Positions 1-5,472 of a stretch of 5,472 nucleotides of DNA are shown here, in pieces (the stretch's first letter is position 1; every line of letters starts with the position of its first letter). The DNA is taken from positions 1 to 5,472 of the forward strand of contig JAPKMV010000282.1 of the NCBI GenBank assembly GCA_026645635.1, read 5' to 3'. The translations under genes were made by a program, and so were the position numbers. The DNA is from Caldilineaceae bacterium. GTDB taxonomy: Bacteria > Chloroflexota > Anaerolineae > Caldilineales > Caldilineaceae. The notes below the pieces were generated by a model. That model made no database searches. It saw only the letters and a list, made by a program, of their open reading frames with translations, and had not been told where the DNA came from.

Positions 1-3
1 CCT

Positions 4-27
4 TCACCCTCTCACCCCATCACCCTC
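4..27. repeat. Octamer tandem repeat next to the stop codon of the PLP enzyme gene
   Basis: Three head-to-tail copies of an 8-base unit are visible: TCACCCTC (4-11), TCACCCCA (12-19) and TCACCCTC (20-27). A degenerate fourth (TCATCATG, 28-35) runs into the stop codon of the gene at 31-33. The array may continue to the left of the window. On the minus strand it is the immediate 3' flank of the PLP enzyme gene. It has no hairpin potential of its own, being pyrimidine-rich on one strand, so it is not an evident terminator. Confidence 0.6.
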
Positions 28-30
28 TCA

Positions 31-1272
31 TCATGCGCGATCAATCACCGTCAAACACCGCTCCACCTCCTCCAGCGTGTTGTAGTGGGCCAGGCCGATG
101 CGCACCAGGCCGCCGCTGGCTTCGACGCCCAGCCGTTCGCTGATGGAGAGCGCGTAGAAGTTGCCGTTCCAGACGAAGATGTTCTCCGCGGCCAGTTTCT
201 GCGCCAGGACTTCCGGTGTCAACCCCTCTTTGCGGATCGACACGGTCGCCATGCGCTTGTTCCAGTCGAAGCGGTCGGTGATGCCGTAGATGCGCACCGT
301 GGGGATCGCCTTCAGCCCGGTGATCAGCCGGTCCATCAGCATCAATTCGTATTCGCCGATGACCTGCCAGGCGGCGCGCAGCTTCTCTCGGCGGGGAGCG
401 TTCGGCGCGGCCATCCCGTACTGCGCGCCCAGGCCGGCGATGTAGTCGATGGCCGCGGCCGTGCCCGCCATGCCTTCGTGGTTCTTGGTGCCCGTCTCCC
501 ACTTGCCGGGCAGTTCATCGCCCGCGGGCCGCACGCGATAGGCGCGCAGCCGCGCCAGATGCTCACGCTTGCCATAGAGCAGCCCCATGTGCGGCCCGAA
601 GAACTTGTAGGCGCTGCACGCCAGGAAGTCGCAGCCCAGTTCCTTCACGTCGATCCAGCCGTGGGGGGCAAACTGCACCGCGTCGATGAAACTGTACGCG
701 CCGACAGCCTGCGCCCAGCCGATGACGGTTTTGACATCGTTGATGGTGCCCACGGCGTTGGAAGCATAGCCCACCGCCACCAGCTTCGTGCGCGGGGTGA
801 TGAGCGACTGCAAGTGCTCCATGTCCAGCGTACAGGTCTCCAGGTCGACGTCGGCCCAGCGCACCTGCGCGCCGCTGTCCTCGGCCATCAGCAGCCAGGG
901 CGCGACATTGGCGTCGTGGTCCAGCCGCGTCACGACGATCTCGTCCTCCGGGCCAAACTCGTGGCCGAGCGCGTGGCTGAGGTCAAAGGTGAGGCTGGTC
1001 ATGTTGGGGCCAAAGACCACCTCCTCCGGCGCCGCGCCCAGCAAATCCGCCGCGGCCTGGCGCGCATAGGCGATCACTTCGTCAGTGCGCCGGCTGGTGA
1101 TGAACGCGCCGTGGACATTGGCGTTGCGCCGCGTCAGGTAATCCGCCATCGCCTGGATCACGGTGGCGTGCACCTGCGTCCCGCCCGGATTGTCGAAGAA
1201 GGCGCCGGGGCGTCCGTTGTAGCTTTCTTGCAGCGCCGGAAACTGGCGGCGCACCGCCTGCACATCGAGCAT
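31..1272 (-). CDS. Cysteine-desulfurase-like class V aminotransferase (VC1184-type), no catalytic Cys seen
   Basis: This is a 413-residue fold-type I PLP enzyme of aminotransferase class V, the family of SufS/CsdA. It is cytosolic, with no signal peptide. Visible landmarks are an N-terminal FDNPGGTQV (26-34), LDHDAN with the likely PLP-stacking His119, IDAVQ with Asp197 and Gln200 followed by His204, and SAYKFFGPH with the Schiff-base Lys223. The C-terminal GGLVRIGLAHYNT carries Arg391, the expected substrate-carboxylate binder. True cysteine desulfurases carry a catalytic Cys on the loop before that Arg. Here the loop reads VWNGNFYAL (about 367-375) and has no Cys; the only Cys residues are 147, 214, 219 and 406. 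This fits the cysteine-desulfurase-related VC1184 subfamily, whose substrate I do not know. The ATG at 1272 is preferred over an in-frame TTG at 1287 because AAGGAG lies 6 bases before it. The gene is downstream of the sppA-like gene, 160 bases away. Confidence 0.9.
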   Translation of the reverse strand: MLDVQAVRRQFPALQESYNGRPGAFFDNPGGTQVHATVIQAMADYLTRRNANVHGAFITSRRTDEVIAYARQAAADLLGAAPEEVVFGPNMTSLTFDLSHALGHEFGPEDEIVVTRLDHDANVAPWLLMAEDSGAQVRWADVDLETCTLDMEHLQSLITPRTKLVAVGYASNAVGTINDVKTVIGWAQAVGAYSFIDAVQFAPHGWIDVKELGCDFLACSAYKFFGPHMGLLYGKREHLARLRAYRVRPAGDELPGKWETGTKNHEGMAGTAAAIDYIAGLGAQYGMAAPNAPRREKLRAAWQVIGEYELMLMDRLITGLKAIPTVRIYGITDRFDWNKRMATVSIRKEGLTPEVLAQKLAAENIFVWNGNFYALSISERLGVEASGGLVRIGLAHYNTLEEVERCLTVIDRA

Positions 1273-1278
1273 AAGAAT

Positions 1279-1284
1279 CTCCTT
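1279..1284 (-). promoter_or_regulatory. Ribosome binding site of the PLP enzyme gene
   Basis: AAGGAG on the minus strand sits 6 bases before the ATG at 1272. It decides the start against the in-frame TTG at 1287, which would lie upstream of this site. The heptamer array begins at its outer edge. Confidence 0.8.
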
Positions 1285-1325
1285 CAATGGTCAACGGTTA
1301 ATTGTCAATGGTCAACGGTCAATGG
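1284..1325. repeat. Heptamer array, left arm (6 units of TCAAYGG type)
   Basis: Six in-phase 7-base units are visible on the plus strand: TCAATGG, TCAACGG, TTAATTG, TCAATGG, TCAACGG, TCAATGG. The array ends against the ribosome binding site of the PLP enzyme gene. It faces a second array at 1381-1429 in the opposite orientation. Units at 1291-1318 are near-complementary to those at 1402-1429, so a stem of about 28 bases with few mismatches could form around a large loop. Short heptamer repeats in intergenic DNA are known from cyanobacteria and other bacteria; assigning this unit to a named family would be a guess. Confidence 0.8.
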
Positions 1326-1380
1326 TTGTTTGCGGATGGTTGTTGGTGGAAGGGCGCAGCGTCCAGGGCCAAGCAGTTGT

Positions 1381-1429
1381 CAATTGACAATTGAGTGTTG
1401 ACAATTGACCGTTGACAATTGACCGTTGC
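1381..1429. repeat. Heptamer array, right arm (7 units of CAATTGA/CCGTTGA type)
   Basis: Seven in-phase 7-base units are visible: CAATTGA, CAATTGA, GTGTTGA, CAATTGA, CCGTTGA, CAATTGA, CCGTTGC. These are the reverse complement of the unit in the left arm, giving an inverted pair of arrays separated by 55 bases (1326-1380) with no obvious content. The array stops 3 bases from the stop codon of the sppA-like gene. In a minus-strand transcript it would lie directly after that stop and could act as a transcript-end hairpin or a processing or translation-control structure. No T-run follows, so a classical terminator is not clear. Confidence 0.8.
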
Positions 1430-1432
1430 CCC

Positions 1433-3187
1433 TTACCTCTCCCTGGGCAGCCCGTCGGCGATCAGCCACAGATGCTCGCGCTGGAGCAGACGCGTGAGTT
1501 CGCCGCCGGCCACGAACTGCGCCAACGCCTGCCATCGGGCGAATTCCGCCTGTTCCGGCGCCTGGGGCATGGCCGGCTGCCAGCGTCCCGCCCCAACCGC
1601 CTCGACGCGCACGCTGCCGTCAGTGGGCAAATCTGCTTCCTGGCAGGCAAGCTCCACCGCTGTGTTGAAGTCGCCCAACGCGTCGATAAGGCCGTGGGCC
1701 AGCGCCTGCTCGCCCGTCCAGACGCGCCCGCCGGCAAGGTCGTCCAGTGCGGCCGGGTCGATGCCGCGACCGGCGACAACCCGTTCCTTGAAGGTGCGAT
1801 AGACCGCATCCATGCTGGCCGTGACCGCGGCGCGGGCTTCCTCCGTCCAGGGCGTAACGCTTTCGTAGAGATCCGCGTGCTCGCCGCGGCGCAGCGTCTC
1901 CCAGCGGATGCGCGCCTTGTCCAGCGCCTCCGCCGCGACCGGCTTGGCCAGGATCACGCCAATGCTGCCGGTCAGGGTCGCGGCCTGCGCCACGATCTTG
2001 TGGGCGGGGGTGGCAATGTAATAGCCGCCGCTGGCCGCCACGTCGCCCATGTAGACCACGACGGGCTTTTCGGCGGCCAGCAGGGACAGTTCGCGCCAGA
2101 TCAGATCGCTGGCCAGGGCGGAGCCGCCGGGCGAATCCACATGGACGACGACCGCGTCGAGGCTGTCGTCGCGGCGTGCGGCGCGAATCTGCTGCTGCGC
2201 GCTGCTGCTGCCCAGGGTGTCATCGCCAATGAGCGGCAGGGGCACGGGAAACTCGCGGCTGGCGCCGGTCATGATCGCGCCGGTGAGGCTGATGACGCCG
2301 ATCGTGCCCGGACTTGGCCGCTGGGCGTGGCGATAGAGCCGTTTGCGCACCCGGTTGTAGGGCTGCGGGTAGCGGCGTTCATCGTCGAGCCCCAGCAGTG
2401 CGGGCAGCTCATCGGCGTAGGCCACGGCGTCGATCAGCCCGGCGGCCTGTGCGTCCGGCGCGGCCAGCGGCGCCCGGTCGATCAGCGCACGCACTTGCTC
2501 TGGCGCTAACTTCCGCCCGCTGGCGATGCCATCGACCAGCGCGGCGTAGAGGCTGTCGAACAGCCAGTCGTACTGTGCGCGGGCGGCGTCGCTGAGGCCG
2601 TCGGCGGCGAACATGTCGGCGGCGGTCTTCCAGGGCGCCACGCGCACTACGTCGAAGGCAATGCCCACCTGCGCCAATGCATCTTTGAAGAAAAGGGGCG
2701 TGGCGGCCAGCCCTTTGACATCCCATTCGGTCAGCGACGTCAGCGCGATGAGATCGGCGCCGGCTGCGGCCACATAGAGCGGCGCGGTCACCTGCTCCAG
2801 GTGAAAGACGATGCGCTTGGGCGGGCTGGCCGGGCAGCGGCGCCGGTCGGTGGCGCGGAAGCGGTCGAGCAGGCTACGCAGGCTCTGCGCCTGGGCCAGG
2901 CTCGGCGTGCAGTCCCCGGCGATGCGCTGCAGCGCATCGTCGATCGCTTCCAGGCTGAGCGGCGCCGTGTAGATGGGCAGGAACGCGTAGTACCAGGGAA
3001 CGTCGGGCGTGCGCTCCAGCAGCTCGCCCTCCAGCCGGAGGATAGGATAGGCGGTGAGGCGGCGCAGGAAGAGGCGACGGCGTAGGTTGCTGGCCGCGCA
3101 CATGAGGCGCTGCCAGGTGAAGCGGATGAAGGCAAGGAGGCGCGCGTACCAGGGAAGTTCAGTGGACGAAATTGAGTGGGTGGACAT
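1433..3187 (-). CDS. sppA: S49 family protease, 67K-type signal peptide peptidase SppA
   Basis: This is a 584-residue serine protease with the duplicated S49 architecture of E. coli SppA (618 residues), which degrades cleaved signal peptides at the membrane. The N-terminal domain (about 125-260) contains VAPWKTAADMF with the likely general-base Lys187. The C-terminal domain (about 294-500) contains GTIGVISLTGAI, the DSPGG oxyanion segment (351-355) and AASGGYY with the nucleophile Ser386. The Lys-to-Ser distance of 199 residues matches the 200 in E. coli (Lys209, Ser409). The N-terminus has a Trp/Leu/Phe-rich stretch (about 12-30) followed by many Arg, but it is interrupted by Arg residues. 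It looks more like an amphipathic membrane-contact helix than a clean transmembrane segment. The ATG at 3187 is chosen; its Shine-Dalgarno is weak (GAAG), and in-frame GTG (3199) and TTG (3211) starts are possible. The gene lies 30 bases after the toxin gene and may be co-transcribed with it. Confidence 0.93.
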   Translation of the reverse strand: MSTHSISSTELPWYARLLAFIRFTWQRLMCAASNLRRRLFLRRLTAYPILRLEGELLERTPDVPWYYAFLPIYTAPLSLEAIDDALQRIAGDCTPSLAQAQSLRSLLDRFRATDRRRCPASPPKRIVFHLEQVTAPLYVAAAGADLIALTSLTEWDVKGLAATPLFFKDALAQVGIAFDVVRVAPWKTAADMFAADGLSDAARAQYDWLFDSLYAALVDGIASGRKLAPEQVRALIDRAPLAAPDAQAAGLIDAVAYADELPALLGLDDERRYPQPYNRVRKRLYRHAQRPSPGTIGVISLTGAIMTGASREFPVPLPLIGDDTLGSSSAQQQIRAARRDDSLDAVVVHVDSPGGSALASDLIWRELSLLAAEKPVVVYMGDVAASGGYYIATPAHKIVAQAATLTGSIGVILAKPVAAEALDKARIRWETLRRGEHADLYESVTPWTEEARAAVTASMDAVYRTFKERVVAGRGIDPAALDDLAGGRVWTGEQALAHGLIDALGDFNTAVELACQEADLPTDGSVRVEAVGAGRWQPAMPQAPEQAEFARWQALAQFVAGGELTRLLQREHLWLIADGLPRER

Positions 3188-3217
3188 AGGTGTCTTCACA
3201 GGGCGCCGCAAGACGCA

Positions 3218-3580
3218 TCATGTCGGCGAACTATCCGGCCGGCGAATGCGCACGCGTTCGAGTTCAGCAGTGATGATGGCGCCTGTCTGAAGCACGGCGC
3301 CATAAAGGGAAAGCACGCGGGGGCAAACGGCAGCTTGTTGTTGGGTAGACAGGTTCACAAGGCGCAGAATGCCAGCATGGGGCCTGCCGTGCTGGATCGC
3401 CAATGCCCCAAAATCCTTGTCCAAAGTTACCAGCACGCGGCCCGACTTGTAGGCCTGGGTCAGTATTTCGTCGTCGCCTGGATCCCTGTCCCAGTCTCCG
3501 CACCAAACAACGTCATGGCCGGCATCCAAAAGCGACTGGCGCACACCACCCCAAACACATGAGTCCAGCAGGATCTTCAT
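3218..3580 (-). CDS. DUF5615 PIN-like toxin (COG4634/Mut7-C type)
   Basis: This 120-residue protein starts MKILLDSC and contains LVTLDKDFG, the hallmark pattern of the DUF5615 PIN-like family. These are predicted metal-dependent RNases acting as the toxin of a type II toxin-antitoxin pair. Candidate acidic metal ligands are Asp6, Asp36/Asp37 in DPGDDEIL, and Asp54 and Asp56 in TLDKDFG. Many relatives read LLDEN at the first site, so here the acidic residue after Asp6 is replaced by Ser. The length is normal for the family. Its ATG overlaps the TGA of the DUF433 gene by 4 bases (ATGA), which indicates translational coupling to the antitoxin. RNase activity is inferred from the family, not shown here. 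Confidence 0.88.
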   Translation of the reverse strand: MKILLDSCVWGGVRQSLLDAGHDVVWCGDWDRDPGDDEILTQAYKSGRVLVTLDKDFGALAIQHGRPHAGILRLVNLSTQQQAAVCPRVLSLYGAVLQTGAIITAELERVRIRRPDSSPT

Positions 3581-3828
3581 GCCGCGGTTTCCAGCACCAG
3601 GGTTTCGATGCGTTCTTCACTGACGACCTTGCGGGCATAGAGCAGGCAGGCGCGGATGTCATCCGCCTCCAGCCAGGGATACGCCTTCAGCAGCGTTTCC
3701 GCGGTGTCACCGGCCGCCAGCATACCCAGGACATGTTCAACCGCCAGGCGTTGTCCACGCACAATCGGCTTGCCGCCAAAGATGCGGGGATTGACCATGA
3801 TGCGCTTCAGTAGATCGCTCTCACTCAT
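3577..3828 (-). CDS. DUF433 antitoxin (COG2442)
   Basis: This 83-residue protein carries the DUF433 core over about residues 10-66: NPRIFGGKPIVRGQRLAVEHVL, then LAAGDTAETLLKAYPWLEADDI and the ACLLYA end. The GGKP.VRG.R pattern and the G(D/S)..E..L..YP.L spacing are typical. DUF433 proteins are small winged-helix or HTH-like proteins, predicted as antitoxins of DUF5615 PIN-like toxins, and the pair is recurrent in cyanobacteria and Chloroflexota. It is the first gene of a minus-strand operon and would neutralise the toxin and probably repress the shared promoter; that repression is inferred. A purine-rich GAGAAG and a GGAG further out precede the ATG, so the ribosome binding site is imperfect. 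The extended -10 at 3889-3897 probably drives it. Confidence 0.9.
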   Translation of the reverse strand: MSESDLLKRIMVNPRIFGGKPIVRGQRLAVEHVLGMLAAGDTAETLLKAYPWLEADDIRACLLYARKVVSEERIETLVLETAA

Positions 3829-3888
3829 ATACTTCTCTGCACTCCCAATCGGACCCGTATCTGTCCCGCTGCGCGCTGTCGCCCCTGC

Positions 3889-3897
3889 ATTGTATCA
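3889..3897 (-). promoter_or_regulatory. Extended -10 promoter candidate for the DUF433/DUF5615 operon
   Basis: On the minus strand the sequence reads TGATACAAT, an extended -10 (TGn plus TACAAT, 5 of 6 to consensus). It is placed to give a leader of roughly 50 bases before the ATG at 3828. No good -35 box is seen at 16-18 bases, which is consistent with an extended -10 promoter. Transcription may continue into sppA and the PLP enzyme gene. Confidence 0.45.
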
Positions 3898-3934
3898 TAG
3901 GCAATCAGCAGCCGAATCGAATCTCCTGCACGCT

Positions 3935-3963
3935 TTGGCGCTCGCCCTGGTTGGCGCTACAAT
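3935..3963 (+). promoter_or_regulatory. Promoter candidate for the carbamoyltransferase gene
   Basis: TTGGCG (3935-3940, 4 of 6 to the -35 consensus) is separated by exactly 17 bases from TACAAT (3958-3963, 5 of 6 to the -10 consensus). Transcription would start near 3970 and give a leader of about 65-70 bases before the ATG at 4038. That leader contains one small hairpin, CAGGC-GAT-GCCTG (3982-3994), of unknown role. This promoter is divergent from the toxin-antitoxin promoter, and the two -10 boxes are about 65 bases apart. Confidence 0.45.
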
Positions 3964-4024
3964 CACTTGACAGCACTAGTTCAGGCGATGCCTGCTGAGC
4001 CAGCTAATAATCTATAGTCACACA

Positions 4025-4032
4025 AGAGGAGA
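4025..4032 (+). promoter_or_regulatory. Ribosome binding site of the carbamoyltransferase gene
   Basis: AGAGGAGA contains a strong GGAG core (4028-4031) 6 bases before the ATG at 4038. This firmly sets the start of the gene. Confidence 0.8.
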
Positions 4033-4037
4033 CAAAC

Positions 4038-5015
<978 letters not shown>

Positions 5016-5034
5016 AAATACGAGGATGGTGGCA

Positions 5035-5078
5035 GGGTGACGACGTGAGGGGGAAACTGCCTTTTGACGTCGTCACCC
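5035..5078. terminator. Perfect 12-bp inverted repeat, candidate bidirectional terminator
   Basis: GGGTGACGACGT (5035-5046) is the exact reverse complement of ACGTCGTCACCC (5067-5078), with a 20-base loop. It lies 19 bases after the stop of the carbamoyltransferase gene and about 40 bases from the end of the convergent antitoxin gene, the usual position for a shared terminator. No T-run follows the stem on either strand, so factor-independent termination is uncertain. An RNA-end-protecting hairpin or a protein-binding palindrome is the alternative. Confidence 0.55.
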
Positions 5079-5119
5079 GTCATTACCACATTGACAGGCG
5101 ATCCTGCTACGCCGCAAAG

Positions 5120-5347
5120 CTAAACAGCCATCAATTCTGGCACGTGCTCGTCTTCATATTTTTCAACCAGCACGCCAATAACTTCCATCAGCGATGCCAG
5201 AGGATGGTTCTCGTTTTCACCCACTACGTCGATCATGGTATCCAACAGGGCGACAATCCGTTGATATTCGGTTTCGCTATGCGGCACAAACACGACGGGG
5301 GATAGCATTGGCCAGATACGTTCAGCGGTTTGAACTTCGGCAACCAT
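5120..5347 (-). CDS. higA: HigA-type antitoxin, short form lacking the HTH domain
   Basis: This 75-residue acidic protein resembles the N-terminal half of COG5499 HigA antitoxins: a SETEYQRIVALLD segment (about 24-36) followed by LMEVIGVLVEKYEDEHVPEL (53-72), matching the family's L..L..LVE.YE..HYPI pattern. Full-length members of that family usually continue into a C-terminal XRE-type HTH. Here a TAG stop follows directly after residue 75, and the next sequence in this frame does not look like an HTH. It should still bind the toxin, but autoregulation through DNA binding would be lost or done by another protein. The ATG at 5347 is supported by AAGGAG (5354-5359) with 6-base spacing, inside the end of the toxin gene. 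The toxin stop is only 3 bases before this start, so translation is likely coupled. Confidence 0.72.
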   Translation of the reverse strand: MVAEVQTAERIWPMLSPVVFVPHSETEYQRIVALLDTMIDVVGENENHPLASLMEVIGVLVEKYEDEHVPELMAV

Positions 5348-5350
5348 GTT

Positions 5351-5472
5351 TTACTCCTTCCATTTGCCCCTGTCATACTCTTCATGCGTCAACACTGCTC
5401 GGATATAGACCTTCTCCCGATTGTAGTGAATCGCCGCTATCAAACGTGCTTTGCCACCACCAATGTTAAACA
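5351..5472 (-). CDS. higB: HigB family toxin, C-terminal part (cut by window edge)
   Basis: The open frame entering from the right edge encodes 39 residues plus a partial codon and ends in TAA at 5351-5353. It reads FNIGGGKARLIAAIHYN, then VYIRAVLTHEEYDRGKWKE. This is the conserved C-terminus of HigB toxins (RelE superfamily), which cut mRNA on the ribosome. The family pattern N.GGNKYRLI..I.Y....VYIR.VLTH.EYD...W is nearly complete, with GGGKARL instead of the usual GGNKYRL. The N-terminal part, about 60 residues in a normal HigB, lies outside the window. Toxin-first order followed by the antitoxin is the rule for higBA. The start is not visible. Confidence 0.85.
   Translation of the reverse strand, partial: FNIGGGKARLIAAIHYNREKVYIRAVLTHEEYDRGKWKE
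5354..5359 (-). promoter_or_regulatory. Ribosome binding site of the HigA-type antitoxin
   Basis: AAGGAG on the minus strand lies inside the last codons of the HigB gene, 6 bases before the antitoxin ATG at 5347. This supports both the antitoxin start and coupled translation of the pair. Confidence 0.75.

Noticed and set aside
85..1401. Long plus-strand open frame (438 codons) opposite the PLP enzyme gene
   Set aside because: It is antisense to a clearly conserved gene, is rich in Arg/Gly/Ala/His without any domain, and crosses the repeat region. It is a high-GC shadow.
1284..1429. CRISPR array
   Set aside because: Units are 7 bases, contiguous and without spacers, and no cas gene is present.
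1412..2509. Plus-strand open frame (365 codons) opposite sppA
   Set aside because: It lies antisense to the recognised protease domains, has no recognisable motif and no good ribosome binding site. It is a high-GC shadow.
3070..3187. Lipoprotein signal (lipobox) near Cys30 of SppA
   Set aside because: The residues before the Cys are RLM, which lacks the required small residue, and Arg residues interrupt the hydrophobic stretch.
3192..3214. Hairpin GTCTT...AAGAC in the gap between the toxin gene and sppA
   Set aside because: Only 5 pairs with a 13-base loop and no T-run; easily explained by chance.
3967..3972. Perfect TTGACA -35 box upstream of the carbamoyltransferase
   Set aside because: The bases 16-18 downstream (around 3989-3996) are GC-rich with no -10 likeness, and the TATAGT at 4013-4018 is 40 bases away. 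The TTGGCG/TACAAT pair is better.
5045..5305. Plus-strand frame of 86 codons over the HigA gene
   Set aside because: It begins inside the inverted repeat, has no recognisable motif, and overlaps the better supported antitoxin gene.

Overview
The window is GC-rich, densely coded bacterial DNA. It is most likely from a Chloroflexota-type organism (Anaerolineae or a relative). This is an inference from gene content and style: a DUF433/DUF5615 toxin-antitoxin pair, a YgeW-like knotted carbamoyltransferase, a 67K-type SppA peptidase and short tandem repeats between genes. No rRNA or other phylogenetic marker is present, so the assignment is tentative.

Left part (1-3828), all on the minus strand. 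In order of transcription it holds a DUF433 antitoxin (3828-3577), a DUF5615 PIN-like toxin overlapping it by 4 bases (3580-3218), a 584-residue S49 signal-peptide-peptidase-like protease after 30 bases (3187-1433), and a class V PLP-dependent, cysteine-desulfurase-like protein after 160 bases (1272-31). The 160-base gap is filled by two facing arrays of a 7-base repeat that could fold into a long hairpin. One array ends on the ribosome binding site of the last gene. A run of 8-base repeats lies just past the stop codon of that gene.

Middle (3829-4037) is a divergent intergenic region. It has an extended -10 promoter candidate for the toxin-antitoxin operon on the minus strand and a -35/-10 candidate for the carbamoyltransferase on the plus strand.

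Right part (4038-5472). A 325-residue aspartate/ornithine-carbamoyltransferase superfamily enzyme on the plus strand converges on a HigBA-type toxin-antitoxin pair on the minus strand. The HigB toxin is cut by the window edge. The antitoxin is only 75 residues and appears to lack the usual DNA-binding domain. A perfect 12-base inverted repeat lies between the convergent genes and may end transcription from both sides.

No single new pathway is evident. The most noteworthy points are the PLP enzyme without a cysteine at the expected catalytic site, the carbamoyltransferase combining YgeW-like and OTC-like parts, the HTH-less HigA, the phased heptamer arrays, and two separate toxin-antitoxin modules flanking one metabolic gene.
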